Origin: Candidatus Merdiplasma excrementigallinarum | GTDB lineage: Bacteria; Bacillota; Clostridia; Lachnospirales; Lachnospiraceae | NCBI GenBank assembly: GCA_018713435.1 | Contig: DVOS01000028.1 | Span: 1-35,590 of the forward strand | Length of the DNA: 35,590 nucleotides | Direction of reading: 5' to 3' | The notes under the pieces: generated by a model | The model's input: only the letters and a program-made list of their open reading frames with translations | Databases searched by the model: none | What the model was told of the DNA's origin: nothing | Shown here: one piece after another, positions 14,922-23,455 of the stretch | Layout of the letters: every line of letters starts with the position of its first letter | How positions within the stretch are numbered: the stretch's first letter is position 1 | Made by a program: the position numbers and the translations under genes

Positions 14922-17615
14922 TCATTCATATTTTCCCTTTACCACCTTTTTCCCCAGCAAAGCCTCCTGATTTTTATTTACAAAGGATCTTGTCCTTGCC
15001 CGCAGCAGAATTTTCCGGCCTTCAGCCGTCCGGGTATAAACAACCCTGTATTTTCCCAGTGCTTTGCGTATATGTTTTTCAAAAACAGCGGCTCTTTCCT
15101 TCTGCCTGCCAAATACTTCCGGAACAGAATAGTATTCGCCGGTTCCTCGTTTATCCCGCATGAACAGGTAGCGGGGATTATCAATGATTCCCCAGATTTC
15201 TTCCATACAGCAGGCAAATGTAGTTTTATCCCGCATACTTCCGCCTTTCAGCCAGGTTCCGATCAGTATCCCCTGTGCTGACGCAACTTCGGCTTTGCAG
15301 TTTTGGGCCTCTTCCAGTTCGCCAACCTCCCCAAGTGCATTTACAACAGCCTGGCTGAACCGTTTCATAATCCGCTCCGGCGTGCTGAACTGGAAGAGCT
15401 TCACGCCGTACCTGGCAGCTAAAAAGGCCGCGGCAATCACGGCTGCCCCCAGGATTTTTGCCCACGGAGACGTCATCGCCTGTCCCTTTACAGCGAATGC
15501 TCTGGCCAGACAGCATAGAACCGTCATAAAGAGGCTGAATATCTCCATCCAAAAAGCATTCCAGAAGAGGTAGCCAGCCTTCACCGCTTCCCTGGGAACC
15601 GCCTCCATCTGCTCTACTTCCATTTCGCCATGAATCTCCCGGATCGCATGCCGCCACCGTTCCCGCAAAGCCCCCCTGTCTGCCGCCCTTTTCAGCATCA
15701 GCCGGTTGACCGCCTCCATTTCATCGCGGGACTGAAACGCAGGCAGAGCCAGACGTTCCATCCCGCTTTCAATCAGGCTGTCTTTCCAGGATACACCCAG
15801 AAAAGCGTTGAACCGGCGCGCCAGCATTTCATAATCTCCGGTGAAATCTGCCTGTTTCGTTTTTCCCTGTTTCTGTGGAAAAATGCAGGCCAGGTGCCAG
15901 ATGTTTCCGGTTTTTTCCGGCTGGTTCTGATCAGCGCGGATGCTCCGGCCACGCATCTGATTGCTCAGCATGAAGGAACCAACATACGTGGCCAGGATCA
16001 GGGAAGTAATGCAGGGAGCGTCCCAGCCTTCACCCAGAAGAGATTTTGTCCCTATCAGCACATTCATTTCTCCCTGTTGGAACAGTTCCGTCACCACCGC
16101 TACCATACAGGTATTTTCTCCCTGCATCTCAAATTGTCCGTATTCTGTGTCTCCAATCGGCGTCAGGCTCCCTCTGCAGCCATACTCCGCAAGCAGTTCC
16201 ATCGCTTTTTTCTCTGCGGCAAGAGGAAGAAGGACAACGGAGCCGCTCAGACATCCAAGGCGAAGCCCTTCCCTCCTTTTTCTCCGCAGCGTTTCAAAAA
16301 TCGGAACAGCTCCTATCTCTGCGCGCAGAGGCTGCTCTGTCCCAACCAGCGGCATCTGATCTTTTTTTATATAATCACACAGAACCAGCAGGCGAAGCTT
16401 TTCCCCCAAAGCACTGTACTCTGATTCCGCAATCTTCCCGATGCTTTCCATTTTGCCCTGGCTTTTCGCCAGAAGTTTCTGCAGGGCTTCCTTCCTGGTT
16501 AGGGTAACTTTTTTCCGGTAAATACAGCCAGCCTCTTTCAGCTGCTGAATGAGGGCTTCCCGCTGTTCTTCCTCCATCCGGTACGATTCGGTGTCCTCAT
16601 ACAAAAGCCCCTGCAGAAGAATCTCCAGCCAGCGGTCTGTCAGCGCAGGCAGTTTTCCCTTTGTGCCGATCAGTTCTTTCAGAAAATCCGGAAAGGGGAT
16701 CTGCTGTGCCTGACAAAATATCAGAAGTGCGGAGAAATACGAAGGATGATCCAGAAACTGGTCGCTGAATTCTTCCGGATGCAGTAAGCCCTGATGGGTT
16801 GCAATGATGGCTTTTAACTTACCGTCTGCCAGAAGACGGTTTCGCAGTTCCTCAACTTTTTCCCGGGAAGCCTCTATTTCTTTCAATTCTTCTTTTGCCG
16901 GCCAGTTAAAGTAAATGTAATCTTCATGGGGGCAGAGACTTCCCTCCCGGACGAGTTCCGGGGTAAAAATTTCTTCATCGATGGGCCCGCATAAATCAAT
17001 ATAGCGCTTCCACTGCCCCGGCGTACTGTCATAGGGCGGAGTGGCGGTTAGGGAAATCACCGTCACACCCTTCAAATTTTTCATAAAGGTTTCCAGTGCC
17101 TTCCACCACTCGCTCCGAAGATGATGGGCTTCATCCAGACAGATGGTTTTGATCCCCGCCTTCTCAACCGCCTCAAAAATATGGAAGTCCTGAAAATCCA
17201 CAGTTTCCGCTTCTGTGGTCTCTTCCTGTTCCTCTTCATCCTCACTGCCGTTTAGCTGACCTCTGTACTGTTTCATTGCGCTGTAAAGCGCCTGATAGGT
17301 GATGGCTGTAATGGGCCTGCTGTTTCTCAGATCATTTGAAAGCAGTTCCTCCCGTCTGCAGCCGTCAAGAAGAAACCCTTCCTCTATCCGCTCCAGCCAT
17401 TGCTGGCGTATGGTAATGCTGGGGGACAGAATCAGGCACGGCTGTCCCAACCGCCGGATCAATTCGATTCCCAGCGTTGTTTTGCCGGAACCAGGGGCCG
17501 CCACAATGTGTATCTTATGGTCTGCCAGATACCGGTCGGCTTCCCGGAGAACCCTCTCCTGGTAGGACCGCCATCTGCCTTTAAAAGCTAATACTCCATC
17601 ATATAGATTCTGCAT
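14922..17615 (-). CDS. SF2 DEAH-box helicase with two predicted membrane helices
   Basis: An 897-residue superfamily 2 helicase. Seen: a Q-motif-like RWRSYQERVL at 14-23, Walker A APGSGKT at 40-46, an acidic linker (124-137), DEAH at 161-164, SLTATPP at 188-194, LLGEGWDAP at 526-534 and QMRGRSIR at 553-560. The RecA-like halves are separated by a roughly 200-residue insert (about 230-430). What is odd: two strongly hydrophobic stretches, about 683-708 and 718-740, look like a helical hairpin in the membrane. A further 150 residues follow, of no family I recognise. Domain order resembles restriction or defence helicases more than RecG, UvrB or RecQ. It sits between pyrD and pyrE on the same strand and its base use looks less G+C-rich than its neighbours, which hints at an inserted gene. 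Function unknown. Confidence 0.85.
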   Translation of the reverse strand: MQNLYDGVLAFKGRWRSYQERVLREADRYLADHKIHIVAAPGSGKTTLGIELIRRLGQPCLILSPSITIRQQWLERIEEGFLLDGCRREELLSNDLRNSRPITAITYQALYSAMKQYRGQLNGSEDEEEQEETTEAETVDFQDFHIFEAVEKAGIKTICLDEAHHLRSEWWKALETFMKNLKGVTVISLTATPPYDSTPGQWKRYIDLCGPIDEEIFTPELVREGSLCPHEDYIYFNWPAKEELKEIEASREKVEELRNRLLADGKLKAIIATHQGLLHPEEFSDQFLDHPSYFSALLIFCQAQQIPFPDFLKELIGTKGKLPALTDRWLEILLQGLLYEDTESYRMEEEQREALIQQLKEAGCIYRKKVTLTRKEALQKLLAKSQGKMESIGKIAESEYSALGEKLRLLVLCDYIKKDQMPLVGTEQPLRAEIGAVPIFETLRRKRREGLRLGCLSGSVVLLPLAAEKKAMELLAEYGCRGSLTPIGDTEYGQFEMQGENTCMVAVVTELFQQGEMNVLIGTKSLLGEGWDAPCITSLILATYVGSFMLSNQMRGRSIRADQNQPEKTGNIWHLACIFPQKQGKTKQADFTGDYEMLARRFNAFLGVSWKDSLIESGMERLALPAFQSRDEMEAVNRLMLKRAADRGALRERWRHAIREIHGEMEVEQMEAVPREAVKAGYLFWNAFWMEIFSLFMTVLCCLARAFAVKGQAMTSPWAKILGAAVIAAAFLAARYGVKLFQFSTPERIMKRFSQAVVNALGEVGELEEAQNCKAEVASAQGILIGTWLKGGSMRDKTTFACCMEEIWGIIDNPRYLFMRDKRGTGEYYSVPEVFGRQKERAAVFEKHIRKALGKYRVVYTRTAEGRKILLRARTRSFVNKNQEALLGKKVVKGKYE

Positions 17616-17715
17616 GGTTCCATTTTCTCCCGCATGGTTTGAGTTAACGCTTCCATCCTCGGCAGCATTTTATCCGAACCATGGTAAAAGCATGGCGCCG
17701 CCTTCCCCGACTCTT

Positions 17716-17744
17716 GTCGTCTAAAGCAGCGCCGCCTTTTTGTC
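17716..17744 (-). promoter_or_regulatory. Possible weak promoter before the helicase gene
   Basis: In the 145-base gap between pyrD and the helicase gene, a consensus TTGACA (17739-17744, minus strand) is followed after 17 bases by TAGACG (17716-17721), a poor -10. Read-through from the pyr operon is the alternative, since no clear terminator follows pyrD. Confidence 0.3.
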
Positions 17745-17760
17745 AAAACGTTTTCTTTTT

Positions 17761-18669
17761 CTACCGCACAGCGCCGATCAGTTCCCGGATATCCTGTACG
17801 CCCTGTTTTTTCATGTACGCCTCAATGCCCTCCGCCACCTCCAGGGTAGTCATGGGATTGCGGAAGTTGGCGGTTCCCACTGCCACAGCCGTGGCGCCGG
17901 CCAGGATAAACTCCAGGGCATCATCGGCGCAGGCAATGCCTCCCATGCCGATAATGGGCAGATCCACCGCCTGGGCCGCCTGATAAACCATGCGCACCGC
18001 TATGGGGTGGATGGCCGGACCTGACACGCCCCCGGTTTTATTGGCCAGGGCAAAGGTCCTGCGGTTTACGTCGATTTTCATGCCTGTCAGCGTGTTAATA
18101 AGGGAAATGGCGTCCGCACCGCCGGCCTGAACCGCCCGGGCCATCTCCCCGATGTCCGTCACGTTGGGGCTCAGCTTCATAATCACCGGCTGTCCGGCAT
18201 GTTTTTTAACTGCCGCCGTAATCTCCTCGGCTGCCCGGGCATTCTGTCCGAAGGCAATTCCCCCCTCTTTTACGTTGGGGCAGGAAATGTTGATTTCCAG
18301 CAGATCCACCGGCTGATCCGCCAGCCGCTCCACCACCTGGCAGTAGTCCTCCGTGCTTCTGCCGCAGACATTTACGATCACCTTCGTGTCATACTGCTTT
18401 AAAAAGGGCAGGTCCCGCTCCAGGAACGTGTCGATTCCCGGGTTCTGCAGGCCGATGGCATTCATCATGCCGCCCCGGGTCTCCGCCACTCTGGGCGTGG
18501 GATTCCCGGGCCAGGGCACATTGGCCACCCCTTTTGTCACCACCGCGCCCAGTCTGTTCAGATCCACAAACTCACTGTATTCCATTCCGGAACCAAAGGT
18601 GCCGGATGCCGTCATCACCGGATTTTTAAGCTCCACTCCGGCAATGGTTACTTTCGTACTGATCTCCAT
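17761..18669 (-). CDS. pyrD: Dihydroorotate dehydrogenase B, catalytic subunit
   Basis: PyrDB oxidises dihydroorotate to orotate with FMN and passes electrons through PyrK to NAD. The 302-residue sequence has the class 1B order: MTASGTFGSG, KGVANVPWPGNPTPR, EINISCPNVKEGG carrying the candidate active-site cysteine, IMKLSPNVTDI, and GMGGIACADDALEFILAGA near the FMN phosphate site. The adjacent pyrK 16 bases upstream confirms the NAD-linked type. GAGG lies 7 bases before the ATG. Confidence 0.96.
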   Translation of the reverse strand: MEISTKVTIAGVELKNPVMTASGTFGSGMEYSEFVDLNRLGAVVTKGVANVPWPGNPTPRVAETRGGMMNAIGLQNPGIDTFLERDLPFLKQYDTKVIVNVCGRSTEDYCQVVERLADQPVDLLEINISCPNVKEGGIAFGQNARAAEEITAAVKKHAGQPVIMKLSPNVTDIGEMARAVQAGGADAISLINTLTGMKIDVNRRTFALANKTGGVSGPAIHPIAVRMVYQAAQAVDLPIIGMGGIACADDALEFILAGATAVAVGTANFRNPMTTLEVAEGIEAYMKKQGVQDIRELIGAVR

Positions 18670-18684
18670 GGTTTGTCCTCGCTT

Positions 18685-19473
18685 CTATATTTCCACTTCT
18701 GTAGACAGGAACACCGGTCCTTCCTTGCACACCCGCTTATTGTGCACCTTTGAATGATCGTCTATTTCTTTCGATTTGCACACGCAGGCCAGGCAGGCTC
18801 CGATGCCGCAGGCCATCCTCTCTTCCAGAGACAGCCAGCACTCTGTATTCTGTTCCTGAGCGTAAGCTTTCAGAGCCCGCAGCATGGGGGTGGGGCCGCA
18901 GGCAAAAATCACATCCGCCTTCAGACCGTTCTCCCGGATGCAGTCCAGCACATTTCCCTTTGTGCCGGCGCTGCCGTCCTCCGTAGCCATATACAGCGTC
19001 CCTTCCCGCTGCAGCTCCTTTGTCAGAAACTGCTCGTCCCGAAATCCCAGGACGATCTGCTTCTGCTCCCGGCCGCCGGGAAGCGCCTTTGCCAGCTGCA
19101 CCATGGGCGGAATGCCGATACCGCCGCCGATGAGAAAAGCTCGCTTTCCTTCCCCCATTCTCTCCAGAGGGAAGCCGTTCCCAAGCGGGCCTAAGATATC
19201 CAGCCGGTCCCCGGGAACGCAGCGGGAAAATTCCTCTGTCCCTGCGCCAGCCACCCGGTACACAATCCGCAGCTTCCCCGTATCTGCCTCCGCTTCACAG
19301 ATGCTGATGGGCCTGGGAAGCATCCTGCTCTTATCCCGGCTGTACACGGAAATAAACTGCCCCGGCGCCGCGGCATGGGCAATCCGGTCTGTCTGCAGCC
19401 ACATGCTGAAGATCCCTGTGCCGATTTGTTCCTGGCTGATGATCTCAGCCTGCTCTCTGTATTTTTCAGACAT
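18685..19473 (-). CDS. pyrK: Dihydroorotate dehydrogenase B, electron transfer subunit
   Basis: PyrK carries FAD and a [2Fe-2S] cluster and links PyrDB to NAD. The 262-residue protein has an FAD-binding barrel (RPISICEAE at about 54-62), an NAD-binding half (FLIGGGIGIPPMVQLAKAL), the FACGPTPMLRAL segment, and four C-terminal cysteines in CGIGACLACVC...VCKEG spaced for the [2Fe-2S] cluster. GGGAG is 6 bases upstream of the ATG. Order pyrF-pyrK-pyrD is typical of Clostridia. Confidence 0.96.
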   Translation of the reverse strand: MSEKYREQAEIISQEQIGTGIFSMWLQTDRIAHAAAPGQFISVYSRDKSRMLPRPISICEAEADTGKLRIVYRVAGAGTEEFSRCVPGDRLDILGPLGNGFPLERMGEGKRAFLIGGGIGIPPMVQLAKALPGGREQKQIVLGFRDEQFLTKELQREGTLYMATEDGSAGTKGNVLDCIRENGLKADVIFACGPTPMLRALKAYAQEQNTECWLSLEERMACGIGACLACVCKSKEIDDHSKVHNKRVCKEGPVFLSTEVEI

Positions 19474-19494
19474 ATCTGTCTCCCTCTTCTCCTC

Positions 19495-20421
19495 TTATCT
19501 GTTCTCCAGAGCCTGACGGATATCCGCCGCCATATCCTCCACTGCCGCGCGGCTGGCTTCCGCGAAGTGTTCCGGCCCGAATTTGCCGTACTTTTCCTGT
19601 TTGTAAGCCGCGATAATGCCTCTGGAGGAATTTACGATGGCTCCCAGGCCGTCCTCATTGAAGAAGTGAACCAGATCTTTTCCCTGGCCTCCCTGGGCGC
19701 CGTATCCGGGCACCAGAATGTAGGCCTTGGGCATAATCTTTCGCAGCACCTTTCCCTGCTCCGGGTAGGTGGCGCCCACCACAGCGCCCACATAGCTGTA
19801 GGAATCGCCCATACACTCCTCGCCCCAGCGGGCCACCTGCTCTCCCACCAGCTCATAGAGGGGACGGCCGTCAATCAGCCGGTCCTGAAACTCACCGCTG
19901 GAAGGGTTGGAGGTTTTTACCAGAATAAACAGGCCCTTCTTCTCCTGCCGGCACACCTCCATAAACGGCTTCACGCCGTCGGAACCAAGATAGGGGTTTA
20001 CCGTGGCAAAATCCTCGTCAAATCCCGCGTAAGTCTGGCTCCCCACCTGCACCTTTCCCAGGTGTCCCACCGCATAGGCAGCGGAGGTGGAGCCGATGTC
20101 TCCCCGCTTCACATCGCCGATTACCACCAGATCTTTGGATTTGCAGTAATCCACGGTCTTTTTGAAGGCCTTCACGCCTTCCACGCCAAACTGCTCATAC
20201 ATGGCGATCTGGGGCTTCACCGCCGGAATCAGGTCATACACCGCGTCCACAATGGCTTTGTTATACTGCCATACGGCCTCCGCCGCTCCCTCCAGAGTCT
20301 CGCCGAATTCCCCAAAGGCTTTTTTCTGGATATGCTCCGGAATATAGTTCAGCATGGGATCCAGCCCCACCACAATGGGGGCTCCTGTTTTCTGAATTTT
20401 ACTGATTAATTTCTGTATCAT
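19495..20421 (-). CDS. pyrF: Orotidine 5'-phosphate decarboxylase (long type)
   Basis: PyrF decarboxylates OMP to UMP. At 308 residues it belongs to the longer subfamily. The catalytic Lys-Asp array is in VIGDVKRGDIGSTSAAYA, preceded by PIVVGLDPML and followed by LVKTSNPSSGEFQD and a VPGYGAQGG phosphate-binding segment. GGAGG is 5 bases before the ATG. It lies between pyrC and pyrK. Confidence 0.96.
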   Translation of the reverse strand: MIQKLISKIQKTGAPIVVGLDPMLNYIPEHIQKKAFGEFGETLEGAAEAVWQYNKAIVDAVYDLIPAVKPQIAMYEQFGVEGVKAFKKTVDYCKSKDLVVIGDVKRGDIGSTSAAYAVGHLGKVQVGSQTYAGFDEDFATVNPYLGSDGVKPFMEVCRQEKKGLFILVKTSNPSSGEFQDRLIDGRPLYELVGEQVARWGEECMGDSYSYVGAVVGATYPEQGKVLRKIMPKAYILVPGYGAQGGQGKDLVHFFNEDGLGAIVNSSRGIIAAYKQEKYGKFGPEHFAEASRAAVEDMAADIRQALENR

Positions 20422-20468
20422 AGTCTCCTCCGTCTGTTCTGTTTGCTTATTTTCCGCCCGGTGTCCGC

Positions 20469-21752
20469 TTACTTTTCCCGGCTGTCGTCATACACGATGT
20501 TTCCGCCGCAGATGGTCATCTTGACCTTTCCCCGCACCTTCCAGCCGTCAAAGGGTGTATTGCGGCCTTTGGAGGCAAAGGAATTTTTATCAATCACATA
20601 TTCTTCTTTGGGGTCAATCACCGTCACATCCGCCGCTTTTCCCTCCAGCAGAGTTCCGCAGTCCAGTCCGGCGATCCTGGCGGGCTGATAGCTCATCAGC
20701 CTGGCCATCCCCATGGGGGTAATGATCTTCTCCTCCAGCAGCCTGGTAACCGTCAGGGGAACCGCTGTCTCAAGGCCCACAATCCCAAAGGGCGCCCGGG
20801 CCATGGACTGGTTCTTCTCCTCCCGGCTGTGGGGAGCGTGGTCTGTGGAAATAGCGTCAATGGTTCCGTCCCGCAGTCCTTCCAGCAGGGCGTCCCGATC
20901 CGCCCTGGCGCGCAGAGGCGGGTTCATCTTATAGTTACTGTCATTTCCCGGAATGTCCTGGCTGGTCAGGGTGAAATGGTGGGGGCATACCTCGCCGCTT
21001 ACCTTCAGCCCCGCTTTCTTGGCCTGCCGTATCATCTCCACGCTGTCCCTGGTGGAGCAGTGGCACAGATGAAGCCTGGCTCCCGTCTCCTTTGCCAGCA
21101 CAATGTCTCTGGCCGCAATCACGTCCTCTACCGCGTTGCAGATCCCCTTCAGTCCCAGTTCCCCGGCCTTTTCGTCCTCATTTACCACGCCGCCGGCCAC
21201 CATATTTTTGTCCTCGCAGTGAGCCAGCACCGGAATATCCAGGCCGGCCGCGATTTCCATAGCCTTCCGGTAAAGCCCGGCGTCCATCACCGACTTCCCG
21301 TCCTCGCTGATGGCAGGGGAGCCCTCCCGGACCATCCCCTCAATATCCGCCAGTTCTTTTCCCTCCTGCCCCATGGTAACCGCTCCCACCTGGAGCACAT
21401 GGATGGGGGCTGTCTGCCTGGCTTTATTTTTTACATAAGCCACCCGGTCCGGCGTATCGATCACCGGTTTGGTGTTGGGCATGGCCAGAATCGTGGTAAA
21501 ACCGCCTCTGGCTGCCGCCTTTGCGCCGGTCTCGATATCCTCCTTGTAGGTAAGTCCCGGGTCCCGCAGATGCACATGCAGATCCACCAGACCCGGCATC
21601 ACAAAGCACCCGGCGGCGTCAATAACCCGGGCCCCCGGGGCCTCTATGTTTTCCGCTACCTTTTTAATGATTCCGTCCTCAATCAGCACATCGCAGATGC
21701 CGTCTCTTTCGGCGGCCGGATCCAGGACTCTTCCGTGTTTGATCAATAACAT
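20469..21752 (-). CDS. pyrC: Dihydroorotase
   Basis: A class I dihydroorotase, which cyclises carbamoyl-aspartate. Metal-binding motifs are DLHVHLRDPG with HxH, and ISTDHAPHS near the C-terminus; GKSVMDAGLYRKAM and CHCSTRDSVEMI supply other conserved segments. A GTG at 21761 is possible, but it overlaps the AGGAG ribosome site, which sits 8 bases before the ATG at 21752, so the 427-residue form is chosen. First gene of the pyr operon here; pyrB and carAB are not in the window. Confidence 0.95.
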   Translation of the reverse strand: MLLIKHGRVLDPAAERDGICDVLIEDGIIKKVAENIEAPGARVIDAAGCFVMPGLVDLHVHLRDPGLTYKEDIETGAKAAARGGFTTILAMPNTKPVIDTPDRVAYVKNKARQTAPIHVLQVGAVTMGQEGKELADIEGMVREGSPAISEDGKSVMDAGLYRKAMEIAAGLDIPVLAHCEDKNMVAGGVVNEDEKAGELGLKGICNAVEDVIAARDIVLAKETGARLHLCHCSTRDSVEMIRQAKKAGLKVSGEVCPHHFTLTSQDIPGNDSNYKMNPPLRARADRDALLEGLRDGTIDAISTDHAPHSREEKNQSMARAPFGIVGLETAVPLTVTRLLEEKIITPMGMARLMSYQPARIAGLDCGTLLEGKAADVTVIDPKEEYVIDKNSFASKGRNTPFDGWKVRGKVKMTICGGNIVYDDSREK

Positions 21753-21797
21753 CTCTGGCACTCCTTTGCTTTAGACGCTGCATTTTCAGTCTGTTTT

Positions 21798-21827
21798 ATT
21801 CTACCATATCCCCGCTCCCATTGACAA
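21798..21827 (-). promoter_or_regulatory. Promoter of the pyrC-pyrF-pyrK-pyrD operon
   Basis: On the minus strand TTGTCA (21822-21827) and TAGAAT (21798-21803) are 18 bases apart. The leader to the pyrC ATG is only about 40 bases, too short for a PyrR-type terminator/antiterminator switch. Confidence 0.7.
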
Positions 21828-21867
21828 GGGCCGGGCAAAAAGAGCCGTTCCCGGACCGGAAATTTTA

Positions 21868-21876
21868 TGGTATCAT
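21868..21876 (+). promoter_or_regulatory. Extended -10 promoter of the L,D-transpeptidase gene
   Basis: TGG-TATCAT forms an extended -10 element with no convincing -35 upstream. Its TATCAT is also the outer end of the long palindrome at 21871-21942, so the transcript would begin inside the left arm and carry the hairpin in its leader. Confidence 0.5.
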
Positions 21877-21942
21877 AATAGCATCGGTGTACAGGGGGCG
21901 ATACGGTCCCCCTGTACACCGATGCTAACAATCATTATGATA
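21871..21942. repeat. Long palindromic (REP-like) element between divergent operons
   Basis: A perfect 19-bp inverted repeat starts AGCATCGGTGTACA, left arm 21880-21898 and right arm 21908-21926, around a 9-base loop. Outside it, TATCATAAT (21871-21879) pairs perfectly with ATTATGATA (21934-21942), with 7 extra bases in the right arm. The same 14-base word occurs again at 35463-35476. The element ends at the ribosome site of the downstream gene. It looks like a dispersed REP-type palindrome that now forms the mRNA leader; no transposase is nearby. Confidence 0.75.
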
Positions 21943-21956
21943 AGGAGGTACCTGAA

Positions 21957-23324
21957 ATGAAAAGCCGGCACGGCATCCTTCTGTTCTTGTTTCTGCTTTG
22001 TATCTGCGTTCTGCAGGGAGGCCCGGCCCTGGCGGACCAGCCCGTCCTGCAGGGCATCTATGAAATCGCCGCCCTCCAGGATCCCGGTTTTATTGTGGAT
22101 GTAAAATCCTGTACATTTTCTGAGGAAGCCGGAGAATCCGGCGCTTCCCTGCAGATGTACCGGCCCCTTGAGGTAAACCAGCAAAAATTTTATCTGGATC
22201 AGGTGGCGGGCTCCCGCTTTCGCATCAGTTCCCTGGCATCCGGCCTGTTTCTCACCTCGTCGCCGGGGGAAGACCCGGCATCGTCCGACGGTGAGTCCCT
22301 GCCCCAGACAGTCCTTGGCACCATTTCCATGGAGGAGGACGCCTCCGGGGAAAACGGCGAGATACCGGCCTCTCAGATCTGGCTGATCCGGAAAAATCAG
22401 GACGGCTCTCTTGCCATCCGGTCCGCGCTGGGCGGCACCCTTACGCTGGAGAACTCCAGGCCCTGTCTGGGCGCGTCCCTTGTTCTGCGTCCCTATACCG
22501 GCAGCGCCGGTCAGTCCTGGCTTCTTCTGGAAACGGAAATCAGTCCCCAGGCATACGCGGACACCGATCTGATCAATCCCTTTGCCGAGGACGGGCCCTA
22601 TGAAAACTGCTCTCTGTCCATGTGGTTCGGAAATGAAAAAGAAACGCTTTCCGCCGAGGAGATTGCTTCCTGGATAACGGAAACTGAAGAGCACAGCCTG
22701 ACAGACCCGTCGGAATCTTTTATCGCCTATGCCCAGTCTCTGGCAGACCGGTACAACACCCAGGGCCATCCCCGGAATTTTCGCACCAGCTACGGCAATA
22801 CCATCACCCTGTACGAAGGAAATTTCGGATGGGCGCTGGACGTGGAGGCTACCGCCCGGGCGCTTCTTGAAGCTGCCCGCTCCGACAGCGCCTGCTTTGT
22901 TCTGCCGGTATGGAGCCAGAAGGGAGCGTCCCTCTCCCGGGGGGATGATATCGGGGACAGCTACATCGAGGTGGACCTGGCGAATCAGAAAGTATGGCTC
23001 TATAAAAACGGGAAACAGCTGGTGGAGACCGACTGCGTCTCCGGCACCTACGGTACGGACCGGCAGACCCCCGGCGGCGTCTACAGTATCTTTTATATGC
23101 AGTCTCCCGCCGTCCTGCGGGGCGCGGATTATGTGTCGCCGGTGGATTACTGGATGGCCTTTAACGGGAACATCGGCCTCCATGACGCCGACTGGAGAGA
23201 CTCCTTCGGGGGCGACATCTTTCAGACAAACGGCTCCCACGGCTGCGTCAACCTGCCCATCCCCGCTGCCAAAAAGATTTATGAAAACATTTCCATAGGC
23301 TATCCGGTAGTGTGCTACAGCTGA
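21957..23324 (+). CDS. Secreted L,D-transpeptidase (YkuD) with ricin-type lectin domain
   Basis: A 455-residue exported protein. Signal peptide 1-26 (ALA-DQ). A beta-trefoil-like region at about 30-195 with three QxW-type repeats (QKF 76-78, QIW 140-142, QSW 186-188), as in ricin-B lectin modules. A middle segment (about 205-330) resembles the domain often found before YkuD. The C-terminal YkuD domain spans 335-455, with IEVDLANQKVWLY, GLHDAD (H409) and the catalytic SHGCVN (H428, C430). YkuD enzymes make 3-3 cross-links in peptidoglycan or attach proteins to it; the lectin part may hold the enzyme to wall glycans. AAGGAGGT precedes the ATG. Domain calls are firm; exact wall substrate is not known. 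Confidence 0.9.
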   Translation: MKSRHGILLFLFLLCICVLQGGPALADQPVLQGIYEIAALQDPGFIVDVKSCTFSEEAGESGASLQMYRPLEVNQQKFYLDQVAGSRFRISSLASGLFLTSSPGEDPASSDGESLPQTVLGTISMEEDASGENGEIPASQIWLIRKNQDGSLAIRSALGGTLTLENSRPCLGASLVLRPYTGSAGQSWLLLETEISPQAYADTDLINPFAEDGPYENCSLSMWFGNEKETLSAEEIASWITETEEHSLTDPSESFIAYAQSLADRYNTQGHPRNFRTSYGNTITLYEGNFGWALDVEATARALLEAARSDSACFVLPVWSQKGASLSRGDDIGDSYIEVDLANQKVWLYKNGKQLVETDCVSGTYGTDRQTPGGVYSIFYMQSPAVLRGADYVSPVDYWMAFNGNIGLHDADWRDSFGGDIFQTNGSHGCVNLPIPAAKKIYENISIGYPVVCYS

Positions 23325-23379
23325 GGGGGAACACCGAAGAAAACCGGGAAAATTATTTTTCCTATTTTCTTTCATTCTG

Positions 23380-23388
23380 TGCTATACT
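23380..23388 (+). promoter_or_regulatory. Extended -10 promoter of the S1-domain gene
   Basis: TGC-TATACT is a good extended -10; a -35 is not obvious in the T-rich stretch upstream. It lies between the L,D-transpeptidase stop and the S1 gene, so the latter is probably transcribed separately. Confidence 0.55.
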
Positions 23389-23455
23389 GATTGAAAATGC
23401 CGCCGGTATCCTTCCGGATGCCGTTTCCGGCAAAATTTGCGGAAGGAGATTAGGT

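Noticed and set aside
21753-21800. PyrR attenuator before pyrC
   Set aside because: The leader is about 40 bases and shows no terminator/antiterminator pair or PyrR-binding loop.
21873-23375. 500-residue minus-strand frame opposite the L,D-transpeptidase
   Set aside because: The plus strand encodes a signal peptide and YkuD active site; the opposite frame has no motif and runs through the palindrome.
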